Below, piece after piece: positions 13,001 through 25,000 of a stretch of DNA of 64,000 nucleotides. The DNA is from Gymnogyps californianus (Eukaryota > Chordata > Aves > Accipitriformes > Cathartidae). The translations under genes were made by a program, and so were the position numbers. The notes beneath the pieces are model-generated. The model was not told the origin of the DNA. It did no database searches and saw only the letters and a list, made by a program, of their open reading frames with translations. The stretch covers positions 5,580,001 to 5,644,000 of the forward strand of contig NC_059478.1 in assembly GCF_018139145.2 (NCBI RefSeq), read 5' to 3'. How positions within the stretch are numbered: position 1 is the stretch's first letter; each line of letters begins with the position of its first letter.

Positions 13001-16000
13001 AGGAAGAAACACTTGACCAGTCATATATACAATATCAGATGGGAAATGTTCTCTTGAATTCAGGAATGTAGTAAGAGGAAATAGTCTCTTCTAAGTTTTA
13101 GATGTTCATTATTTAGACAGCTGCATTTGAGCTAGTCATTTGGAGCTCTTTATAATCACATAAAGAATTAAGATCTTCAAGGATATGATTCATCTCATTC
13201 TTAGGTAAGAGGTTATATGACTTGTGTCCTTAAAACCTCACTTTATTTCTGTTGACGGCAAAGAGACTTTTGACAGATAACACATGAAAATATGGACGGA
13301 TGAATACTGCTGAAAATATGTCTGTTTTGTGCAGACAATCCAGAATATCTGCTTGTAGTAAATTGGGACAGATGCTTTTACTTTGCTGTGAAAGTTCATT
13401 GAGAACCTCCACTACTTGCTATCAGTAAGTCTTAAAGCTACGAGATAGTTTTGTTCTGCGATCCCTCCGTTTTGATGAGGTCACTGTATACACTCTTTCA
13501 AAAGAGTGAGCTTGCCCTTCTGAGGTCTAAGCATTGCTCTTGGCTGGGTTGAAGGAACCACCTGCACACTCTTACCAGCTGTTCTCCTGCATGTATTTGC
13601 CTGCTGTCACCTCCTCACCTAAAAGTAGGATAAATTAAGATGCTTTTACTAGATCATGGTTCCACTCAGAAATAGCATGAAACTTCCTTTTATTCATAAG
13701 ATATTTTTCTTAAATACATGGTTTTCTAATACTCCCGGATTTTTCTTATACTTTTAAAGTATTCTTTTCTTGCTTAAGTGTGCTCTTAAGTATCTTTGCA
13801 GCAATGTTCAGCTCACTTCATTAATGTTCTCAGAAGTTTTTGATTTCCACCATTTCTTACAATTTGGCTCAGCTGCATTACTGAATTTCTTTTCTGAAGC
13901 TGAATTTGTTTACAATGGCTAATTGTCCAAATAATTCTGTAGAGGTAAAGGGACAGTGTAAAATAGACCCCTCTTTTCATATATTGCTTCTGTGTGGCTT
14001 TTCTCCTCTTACAGCACCTAACGTACTAGATGCAAAGTAATTTTGCTTAGGAGGTTGTTTTTTTAAGGGTGCAGTCTCACATGTGTACCACTTAAGAATA
14101 GATGTCGAGATCTGAACACAGAAATACTTAGCTGAAATTAAGAATGTAATTTTAGGTGTTTAAAAATTCAAAGAAAACACATTTATGGATTGTGTTTGTA
14201 GCAGTGTTGGATGCAAATTCTGTTCTAAATTTGGAGTGTTTTCTTTCTCAAACTATTTCTTTTTTTCCACTTATTTTTCCTAAACTACAATGATATGGGT
14301 GAAGGCTCTGGAAAAACTAAGGCTCTTGAATATTTGCCTTCATTTGTGTGTTCCAATCACTTGAGAATAACTTGAGCCTTTATTCTAATGCAATCAGAGA
14401 AATTAATGCTGCAGAGTCAAAGAAAGGTATTTTAAATCAGTGTGAATTAATGTAAGAAAGTGCCTTTGTAAGAACAGTACATTTTCAAACCTAAACTGGC
14501 ATAAAATGCATACAAGAATATCAGCATTTTAATGAATTCCTCTATTAAGTCACCATCTTGAAGTACTTGAATTCTGTAAGGGATTATATTTCTCTTTAAA
14601 TGAAGTATAGGTGTAGGTATACAGTGTATGCATTTACATTCAGGTTTTTGGCAGCCTATACAGTAGGGAAGAACTCTACATAGCCAGTGTTTGTTTGATT
14701 CCTTACCCTGTAGTATACTGTTCAGGTGTTTAGGACTCTGAGTCATCAGCAGTCTGTGCCAGAAGATCAAAGTTTGAGTAGGGTTTCAGGCAGAAGAAAT
14801 ATGTTTGGGGTTTTTTTTAATATTACGTTTAAATGAGTATATAGGTGCCTGTCTTGCTCTAAATGTGGATACCCTGTTTTGCTATTGTGAACTACTACTT
14901 TATTCATGATAGGGTAAATACAAAAGCTGTATAATACTTTAGGTTAAAAATGCACATGTAGGTGCCTGGATTTGAGAGGAGGAGAGGCATATACAGGAGT
15001 TCATCTATTTCTTCCCCAATCCTTATTAGTATTGTTTGGTCGAAGGCATGTGCTCTGGGTGTTTTGCGATTAATGCAGTTGTACAAACCCCCTGTTTCTG
15101 CCCCATCTTAATGCATTTGGTTACTTGCTTTTGTTAGTTTTTCATGATGAAACTCATTATCAGTGATGGTATTAAAAGTTTCTGTCGATTCTCTGGCATC
15201 ATGTTGCTTGAGTCATTTGCCAGTCTTCACACCATTCTTACTTGGTTAACTAGCAAACCAAAGTTGAGCTATTTAAACTTTACTGTACAATAGTTAAATG
15301 GTAATGAACTAGTTCAATATATATGAGGATTTTCAGTATGGTCATAGACTCAACAAGGCAGAACGTAACTTTCAGGGTATGGAGTCCATCTCCATAGCTG
15401 GGCTGTATTGTGCTACAGCAATTGATGTTCAGGCCTTTTGACCAATTTTTTGCATTTTCATGTTAGAATTTCAAGCTCTATCAGGTCAGTCACCAGCTAT
15501 AGTGACTAGAGCTCTGGAAACACTGTGTAACTGGAGCCAAGAGAGTGTCAGTTGCAGATTTGAGAAGGGGAAAGAATTTTTAGTCTGAATACTTTTTAAA
15601 CTCTTTGGGGTTGGTTTGTTTATATTAACACCTGTTTAACTTTGGGGGCTAACTTCTGGATAAAGGAAGCCTGTGTTAAATGTTCAATATCCTCAGACCT
15701 TCAGCAATGAGTGGATGCCGTGACCGGGGGGAATGGGTGTGCAATGGTACAGGCATTCCCTATCACATAACTAGGAACCTAGCCTCACGCTGTTTGTGTG
15801 GCTGTAGCATAGACATATGTATATGCACATCTACAAATGCAAACAGAAAATTCACATCTGTATTCAGCTGCAGTACTAGAGCTCTGTGGAAACAATCCTG
15901 AAACTTCTCAGATAATCATCAGCACAGCGAAAAAAAACATTTTGCCAATTGCTGTTATTCCTAAGATAGGAAAAAACCTTCATGTTATGTAGTAAAGATA

Positions 16001-19000
16001 AACACAACTCTGATATTTTTTTTTTAATCCTGTACAAGGAATTTTTAATTTCATTAGCAACAAAGAAAACTAGGAAGATAGTGGTTTGTGTCAAGTGGCT
16101 TCTTACATAAAGCCAAAACTTGTGTTGAACATTACTTAATAGAAAGGACTTATACTACCTAGGATTTGTTATTAAGTTTAACCTGAAGACCTGCTTGAGG
16201 TTGTTGGAAAAACTCAAATATTGAGTACATACTTGAGAAGAATTTAAGAAGGTGATAGATTTTTAAAGTACTGAATGAATGAAATATTTCCAGTTGAGGT
16301 GATAGTCAAATAGTGCACTTAATGTTTAAACAGAATTTGGCTAGACATTTAACTTTTATTAAGTTAAAAACAGTTCCGTTCACCTCTGTTTTGTTTTTGA
16401 GGGAGGCATGTAATGTATATTCTTTTGCTTTTCAGGAAAGGGGTGGTTTTTAGTATCAGAACTTTCGTTGCGCAAAAAATCTCCTAAGGCTTTTTAGAAT
16501 CTAAAAAATTCTGTTAGACATGTTCTATGTAGATGTTACAGGGCTAGTCAAATGCTAAAATTCAACCTTTTCCAGGTTTTTGTTACAATTTTTTAAAACC
16601 TGTATAGGCATCAATATAAGCGTTAAATCAATAGCTGTGATGTTTGATTCACTGTTTTCCAAATTAACGTTGCTTTTAAGAGTGTAATTGGCAATTTCTG
16701 TATAGATTAAACTTTTTAAATGAAACTTTTTGTTTATGAATCCCCCAAATTCGTTTAACTTTTGTAACTGTATTGATACTGTAACAAGGATTATCACTTT
16801 CTGAAAGATGACATTCAGCTCTTTTGCTCTAGATTGTTTTGCATTTTTAGAAAGCATCACTAGCTTTTTAATCTTTCTGTAGAGTACTTAGTACAGTGTT
16901 TGAAATATAACTATATTAGCTTTGCTAAGAAAGTTGCCATCAAAATGTCATTTCAGATGAAATTTTAATGTCAACCTACTTTAAATAAAAAAGTTACTTC
17001 ATAATACAGGCTTGTTCGAGGATTCTAATTATGTGGGTTTCTATCACATGGGCCTCAATCAAGTAGAGCTCTAGTCATATTAAAGTTGCACTTCTTGTTA
17101 ATATAAAGCTAAATCTATGCAGTAATAAGGAAATAAATAAGATTCTGAATGTCCCTAATAACTTCAGTGTTGGCTGGGTGACTAGGGTAAACAGGAATTA
17201 CTTCACCATTTTGCGGGACAGACAGCTCCAAGTAGCAGCAAGGAAAATTTGAATTACGTGCAAGGAAGACTTTTTTCACATGCAGATTGTGAAACACCGT
17301 AACAGGTTGCTCAGAGAGACTGTAGACTCTGCCTCCTTGAAGAACATGACTAGATGAGGCCCTTGGCAATCTGATCACCAAGTTAGGTTTGTTTTGACTA
17401 GAATGTTGGACCAGATGACCTCCCAAGGTCCCTTCGAGCCAGAATTATTACAAAATTCATAAGTTGGCTAACCTATAGAAACAAATAGGAGACTCTCTGT
17501 TTGGACAGATCGGGATCAGGCCTTCTTAGAAACAGTCCAGGAATTGCCATACTGGACTATTACATTTGCTTAGAATAGTGCAGTCTGTGCCTTAGTTTGA
17601 TGCGAGTGCACCTGATAGTAGCATCAGTTATTCACTTCCTCTTCGTGCCATTCTCTCATTTGTGCTCCGTGGTGTTAGATGGGTCAAGAAACTCACTCAT
17701 GTCCTCACAGCAGTCCAGGATGCTGGATTCCCTTTCTTGAGAAATCATCATACTTGCAACCTACCTTCCTAATTGTCATTCCACCTGCTAAAAGGATTAC
17801 AATATTTTAAGATCTTACTGTAAGATATTCTACTATAAACAGTCTTCCTCAAAGACAGTCAGCTGGGAGGCCTTACCCAAAGTACCTGCTTAAAATTGTC
17901 TCTGAATTCTGTTACATCTGATTCTGTCTCTTCATCCCGAAACCATGTGTCCTGGTTTCAGCTGGGACAGAGTTAGTTTTCTTCTTAGTAGCTGGTACAG
18001 TGTGTTTTGGATTTAGTGTGAGAATAATGTTGATAACACGCTGATTTTTAGTTGTTGCTAAGTAGTGCTTATGCTAAGTTAAGGATTTCTCAGTTTCCCA
18101 TGCTCTGCCAGCAAGCAGGGGTGCAAGAAGCTGGGAGGGAGCACGGCCGGGGCAGCTGACCCGAACTGGCCAAAGGGATATTCCATACCATGGAACATCA
18201 TGCTCAGTGTATAAACTGGGGGGAGTTGGCCAGGAGGGGCGGATCGCTGCTGGGGCGGATCGCTGGTCAGCAGGTGGTGAGCAATTGCATTGTGCATCAG
18301 TGGGTTTTTTTCCTTGAGTTTTATTCCTTTTTCTTTTTTTTTCTTTTTTTGTTATACTCCTTTTCATTACTACTATTATTATTATATTTCATTATTATTA
18401 TTGTTAGTATTGTATTTTACTTTAGTTATTAAACTGTTCTTATCTCAACCCACGAGTTTTACTTTTTTTCCCGATTCTCCTCCCCATCCCACTGGGAAGT
18501 GGGGAGGAGTGAGGGAGTGGCTGTGTGGTGCTTAGTTGCTGGCTGGGGTTGAGCCATGACACCATGTTACTGGTTTATTTGAAGAGACTTTGTATATTGC
18601 CTTACAGAGAGTGCAGCTGTGTTTTTGTTTGGATGAAATAAATCATTGAGCTTTTCACTGTGGTGTGGATGTAGAATTTGCTGCAAATATTAAGAAACAG
18701 ATGTTTCTTCCAGGAAATTATAAGCTTTGTTTTGGGGATTTTGCAAAGACTTCTACCATAACAGCAGGCTCCATCTGGATAGGTTACTCCAACTGGTTAC
18801 TCCAGTTTTGCCTGGGATACTTCAGGATCTGTCTGACGATATTCCTGTATAAAAGCACGTAGGACAATGTGGAGTTCAGTCCACACGTTCCCTTAGTTTT
18901 CTATGGTGTGGGTCAGATGTAAACTGTGCTGAACAGAACTTCTGATTATTTTTATAGTTACTTTTTATTCACGTGCCTTGTGGCACCAGAATGACTGTTT

Positions 19001-22000
19001 GCTGATACATTAAATTTGTGCAGTCACTTCAAGTAAGAACACTTACGCAACTGTAGTAACTGTGGCTCTTTGATAAGTTGTCCTCACAGCTACAGAGAAA
19101 GTGTAAGTCACAGAAGTATAAGTAACTGTACTTTTCTTTTATGGACAAGCTACCTGCTGCTGTAACCTTTTAAGCAGTTGAATGCTTAAGGATCAATGAT
19201 CTGAGAATGTAAGTACTAAAATCTTAAAGACACTTTAGAAAATAATTAGTCACTTGTTGAGTATTGTACTCCCCTTCTTGCAGACCTGTATGCCTAGCTT
19301 AGGAGGCAGTAGCTGCACCGGAACATCACTTTTATATGTCTCTCAGCTTCTTCCACTATACAAGTCCCTTTAACTGTAATGTTAGTGTGAACCAGGTTAG
19401 GACCTTCCTTTAGGAAAAGTTCAGGATAAGCTGAGACCAAATTATCTAGTATCCCTTAGAGATCATGTTAATATGAGGATGTTGAGCTAATGTTTGGAAA
19501 AGAGGCATCTAATTTGAATTGGCTGGCAGATAAAGGCATGTATTTTCTTTTGGATTTTGCACAGAGAGAACTTCAGTCCATGCTGAGATTTTCATGGCTC
19601 TTGGCTGAAATTACCCCTGCTGTGTGTGAATTTTTATTGCCTCCATCTTTGCTCTGTGTTCACTCAGTGGATATCCAGACTTACCTTTCTACAGATTAGC
19701 TTTATTCTTCAGGGCACCACTGTTCCCTGCTGATTTTCTGTGTAAAATTAAAGGGAACTTGTTCCCATTTTCAGCCTTTGTTTCTCTATGGGAACCCTTA
19801 TGTAAGGTGTATTGATTCAGACAGTTTGGTTTGGGGTTTTTTTTTTTTGTTTGTCTGAAAATCATTGTAAATCAATTCTTCCTTTTATATATGGGTATTC
19901 AGGAGGCAGAGCAAACAAGCTGTCAAGTTAGTGTGCCAAAAGGTGGGCTTTTAGCAGTGACTGATACTGAATTAGGCTGAAACTGAGGAGTTGGGATTGT
20001 CTGGAGCCAAAAACACATGTTGGCTTGAAGTGGAGGGCAAGGATGGTAGCTGACGTGGGAAGCTGCTCTGGTCTGAAAGGTGAAGAGCTAGCAATACAAC
20101 AGCTTGAACATTGTTTATGGTACAGTTAGTAACTGAAGTTACTGAGTTCTGTTAACAGTATTTCTATTCTGATACATATTTACTGATTTTTAACAACATT
20201 ACAGATAACGCTACCTTGTGTCTGTATTTAAATACTAATTTTCAGGCTGATAGGATTTACTATAATTGTAAAATTAGTATGTTATTTATGGGCCTGCCAT
20301 GAGTGGATGCATCAGATATTTGGATTTTGTGTTTTTACTCTACTTTCAGTGTTTAAAATAAAATACTTGCAGTAACATTGGATTACTTTGTGAAGCACAA
20401 AAGGAAAAAATACTGTTGTGATCTGATATAGTAAGTGGGAGATAGCTTTAAAAAGTTGTTTAAGGCTTCTCAAATCAGCAAAGCCTTCTAATGTATTGGA
20501 GATTCAGCAATGAGTTTGCACTACTGTGAATTTGCACCTCTGTGTCATGACCATGTATGACTTCATAAGGCATTATTTAAATAAGTGACCTTTCTTTTTA
20601 AATGCTTGTTGTGTTAATCAGACAAAGCCGCGTTTAGGATGTTCTTTAAATTTTGAAAATGCCTTTCCCATTTATTAGCGCTCCTTTTCTTCAACTTCTT
20701 AATGTGCACCTAGACCCTGTCCCTTCAGCTCTAGCTCAGTTTATGTGAAATTCCTGAAGCAAATCACAAAGTATTTTCATTGTAGTATTTTAGTGAAGTA
20801 TTTTTTACACATTTAACCTTAAATATTCTGAGGAGAAACAGACATAATTGAAATAGATGGATTGTAGATGATGAAATAAAGTATCATTCATTCTTATCTT
20901 TTTCAAGGTAGCAGTGATGGTTCTGAACTCAGTGAAGAGACTTCCTGGCCAGCATTTGAAAGGTAAGAAAAACTGCCACTCAACACCTGCGTTTCTCTAT
21001 TCAGACATTGCTACTTACAATCTCTCACTCAGTCCTGAAAATGATGCTTTATTTTAGTGATCTGGAGGTCTTCCTTATGTAGGAATATTAATAAACTGTA
21101 ATAAGTTCACTGGATCTGTTAAAGCAGCAGAGAAGTACCTCTGCTCACTAGTAGTTAATAGGGCTTTTGTCTAATTGGGTGCTTCCTCATTGCACGCATT
21201 CTTCTAAATAGCTCATTAAACCCCAAATGAATTTTTCTGGTTTTATATATTTGTATATCCTGTGAATGCTATTCATGTGACCTATCTGTTCTTCATTTTC
21301 ACTTTCCCTGAGATACTTCATCCGTTCTTTGTCCCTTTGTTCTTGTCATTGACATTGTCACCTGTTTTTTGTCTCTCATCTGCTCTTCGCTTCATTGTTA
21401 CTTGCCCTTGTGTTACATGGGAAAACACAAAAATGCCCCTTTCTAATGTCTGATTTTGTGGTCCAGAGTTAACATCTTTCTCCTTATCCAATACCTGCAA
21501 ATGCTCAGGTGACATTGACCACTTCAATCCTTTCCCATGTTGTACTTGAGAATGTGGAAAAAGACTAACTGCTGTAGTTTAATATAGTAAAAGGTGGAAA
21601 TTTTATCTTCCCCCAGCTAAGATGCACAATACAGTGCATAGTTTGCTTCTCTAACTCAGTTTCAGGTAATCCATCAGCTTCAGAGTTGCCATGGACGACT
21701 TTTTGTACCATGCTTTGAAGACATGTTTTCTAGAAATTTTTGTCAAAGAACTTTCTCTTTATAGTTGGGAACTGTTACCACAAACCTTATATTCTGCTTG
21801 AGTTCATTGAAGCAGTTGAATTTCTGTGTTACTCTTTGGAATAAATCTTTGAAAATCTCTCTGTGCCAAAGGTGAACTCTTTGATATTTCGTGCTATAAA
21901 TATGATTATATACATGAGGAAATGCACTTATGATTCTATTACATAAGCAATAAGAACATTCTGCATGATCATAGAAAGAAAATCGGCTCAGAAAGAAAAT

Positions 22001-25000
22001 CTCTAACTTGTATGTGCTCTGTGATGCAACCTGCAACATTCAAAAGGTTTTCTTGCTTTTCCTTCCCTGCTGCCTTATGGAATTAATCAAGTTCAGGTTA
22101 TTTCTCAAAGCTAAAAAGTTATATGGAAAAGCTTTAGACAAAATGGTGAACTGAATGCTTTTACCCCAAGTAGCATAAGAAACTTAAAAATTTTAGTAAG
22201 CCTCAGGCTTAAGCTCATGGTAACACTCTCCAGAATTGTTGTGTGGACTTCTGAGGAAAAGCAGAGGTTTTTCATCCCTGTCCTAATGAGAACCAGCTGG
22301 CCCAGACTCCCCCCAGTTAAAAGATTTGCTCCATGACAAACAATTATGTCAGAAGATTTGTCCTTCTCCTCCAAATTCCGCTTGCCTTCAGTACTTTCTT
22401 CTCGCCTGAGAGAGCTCTTCGAGAACTCTGTTTGAATTTGCATGTTTTTCAGGGTGAGTTCTCTTGCCTGCTTCCAGGGGAGGGATTGGGTTCCTTACAG
22501 ACATTCAAAACATCATGTATGAAATTCCTAGAGATACGCAGCAACATTGCGTCTGTTCCTTGGTTTATAAGATGATGAAACGTGTTTTGAAATTTAATAG
22601 TAATACACTGACATGCAAATGTCAAAATTTAAGATAGCTAGAGAGAGCGTCTCTCTAGTTTTGATTTGTACAATGGGTTTCCATTCTTATAAAAGAGTCT
22701 TTAAGTGAGGGAGAAGCATTAGTTGTCTGGAATTAACGGCTACTGGCAAAATTGGGATACATCCAGCGTTATTAATGACTACTTCCTATGCAGTGTGAGT
22801 GGGAATTCAATATTTCCCAGTGATGTAGGAAGAGGATCTTTGGGTAGCAGGGCTTAAATCTTCATCATATGCTGAACAGGAAGAAATGAGATACTCCACA
22901 CGCAGATTCCCCAGGTAACAGAAGGAATTGTAACAAATATTCTTGGTTTTCCTGGCCCTCTTGTTGTCTGTAACTGGGAAATGCAGAAGGGATGAGAACT
23001 AGAGTCACTGATTGTTTTTAAGTGCAGCAGAAACTTAGCTTGAAACTTGAGAGCGAGCTTTCAGCATTGGAGTGTCCTTTTAGGCTAATCAAAATTACTT
23101 GAAGGACTTTAATTCCAAGTCCTGACAGTTATATCATGTTAAGGGCAGTATACTAAGTGGCACTTCAGTCTCATTGGTTGTCATCCTGAGTGTCTCTGAA
23201 TAGATTTCCCTGAAATAGCTCGAATCCAAGAGTGATAGCCTCCTTGTTATGCAAAAAAACAAGCTTAAAGGTAAGAAGAAAATGTATTTCATTTGCATGC
23301 AAAATATATGTACACACAAATATACAGCTCATATTATGGTTTTCTTTAATTATTGTTTTATTTGTCTGTCTTGAATGTATTTTTAAAAAAAAATCATAAA
23401 TTCAAAGATTGGTTATGTTGAAAAACAAATGATGGCAAATTCTGGGATAGATAGTAGATGGTAATTCATTAGTATCTTTTTGATAATTCTTGCAGCAAAG
23501 GCAATAGTTTGAGCTGGTTTAAAAAAACAAAATGACAAAAACAAAAAAACCCCATTCTTCTTGTTTAATGCTGCTGACCTTTACTGTATCCCTTCTTTAA
23601 ACCTGTTTTGTTTGCCTGCTGTATGCTATTCTAAGTTCAGATTGAAACATGACAATGCTACTTGTTTAGGTTTCCCATTCTGTGAAATACTGCCCTGTCC
23701 ATATATAAGCAGCTTTCCAGCTAATGCAAAGCCCCTCTCACAGGTGACAGATTCTTAATTTATACTACGTAGGAGATTTTGCCTGTAAAATTCTCATAGG
23801 CTTGTACTTAACTGCCTGCTTCTGCAGAATTAGAGCTGATTTTCAATCTTTCAGCATAATACAAGCAACCAGAAAAATGGATAAAAAAATAGGAGGCGAG
23901 GACAAAATGCCTATGCTTCTATTGACTGAAATGGAATTCAGTCGACTAAGGGATATGATCCAGAAAAACAAGCTTCAGTGAAGCAAAGCAGTATTCAAAA
24001 GGCAGGTCTAGAACACAAGTCCTGGCTAGGGATAGCAGTATAGATCAGGTTAGGGACTCTAAAATGTGAAGCTTATAGGTGAAGTTTAAAGCTTATATGA
24101 ACTGGAGAATTGAAATATTGCTTAGCTTATTTCAATGTTACTTAATACAACAGTATATTAAACAGTGTCAGGCATATTGTGATAATGCTTTTGATTCCTT
24201 TCAGCCCAACAGCTTGTGTGGGTGCATACTCGTAGAAGTTGAAACCATTTTTTTGTGGTAACATTTAAAGTCAGAATTTAAAGACAAGTTTTATTAATAT
24301 GGTTCCTTTACATTGATTTAATCTCTAAGAACTAAATGCAGACTTTGCTCTCAGAATGTATTATTCTTCAGTGCCAATAAAACACTTCAGTATTATGAGT
24401 TCGGACAAAGAGAACATCTGATGAAATAAAAAAACCATGGTATCTACCCTTGCATGCATTCTTCTAAATAAAATTATCCTCTGTTTCTTATGTGGAAGAA
24501 GTGGCTTTGTGATATGCACACAAAAAAAATACTGTGCTGTTTTAGCAGTCGTGCTGTTTGTGTGAATAAAAGTATATGTAATACGTACAATTTATAATGG
24601 AATCCAACAGGAACAGGTTGTACCATTCTCTCGGTCCGGGGACAAGAGTGTCACGAAATGGCTATCGAGGCCACATGAAGGCCAGCAGGTACAATCCCCG
24701 CTGCACACAGAGGTGTCAAACTTTCCCTCTGGTGTTGGTGATTTGGTTTGGTTTAATAATTAAGTGGGTGTTTTCTGATGTTATCTTTCTAACTTACATG
24801 TCAAAATAAAGGTAGAGACCTTTTTCTTCAGACTTAAAGCTTTCCTTTTCTATGACTTAATCTATATCACCATAAGGGCTTTTGTTCATTCTGGTCTGCA
24901 AATCCAGATTCTGAACCATTGGATCTTTATATCAAGGCTTAAAGATGTTTTACCAGAGGTAGCTTTTTAACTGCCTGCCACTGTGTAGCAGTGTTGGTAG

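Larger units (their letters stand above)
17948..18561 (+). mobile_element. Solo LTR of an avian endogenous retrovirus (ERVL-like)
   Basis: 614-bp element starting TGTCCTGGTTTCAGCTGGGA and ending GTTGAGCCATGACA, so with TG...CA ends. It is bounded by a perfect 5-bp target-site duplication CCATG (17943-17947 and 18562-18566). It has a TATA box (18210-18215), a T-rich and (ATT)n-rich stretch (about 18305-18430), ATTAAA (18428-18433), and a 3' part with the AACCCACGAGTTTTACTTTT motif. I recognise the sequence as an abundant interspersed LTR of bird genomes. No internal retroviral genes are present, so it is a recombined solo LTR. The 5-bp duplication fits ERVL-type integrases; the exact repeat-library name cannot be confirmed here. 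Confidence 0.92.
9641..20907 (+). other. RALGPS2 11.3-kb intron (e-f) with repeats
   Basis: Longest intron in the window. It holds an 18-base C run (9929-9946), a CR1 3' fragment (about 17190-17455) and a solo LTR (17948-18561). The rest is AT-rich DNA in which I see no exon. No fibrinogen-domain reading frame was found on the - strand; in human, ANGPTL1 lies antisense within RALGPS2, but its large coding exon is not visible here. Confidence 0.88.

Noticed and set aside
17115..17426. Antisense ORF of 103 codons
   Set aside because: It overlaps the CR1 3' end on the opposite strand and matches no CR1 protein.
18074..18535. Several overlapping ORFs on both strands
   Set aside because: They lie within the solo LTR and reflect its T-rich and GC-rich stretches; LTRs of this type carry no gene.
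9641..20907. Searched for ANGPTL1, which lies antisense inside RALGPS2 in human
   Set aside because: Its large first coding exon would give a - strand frame of well over 200 codons; none exists in the window.
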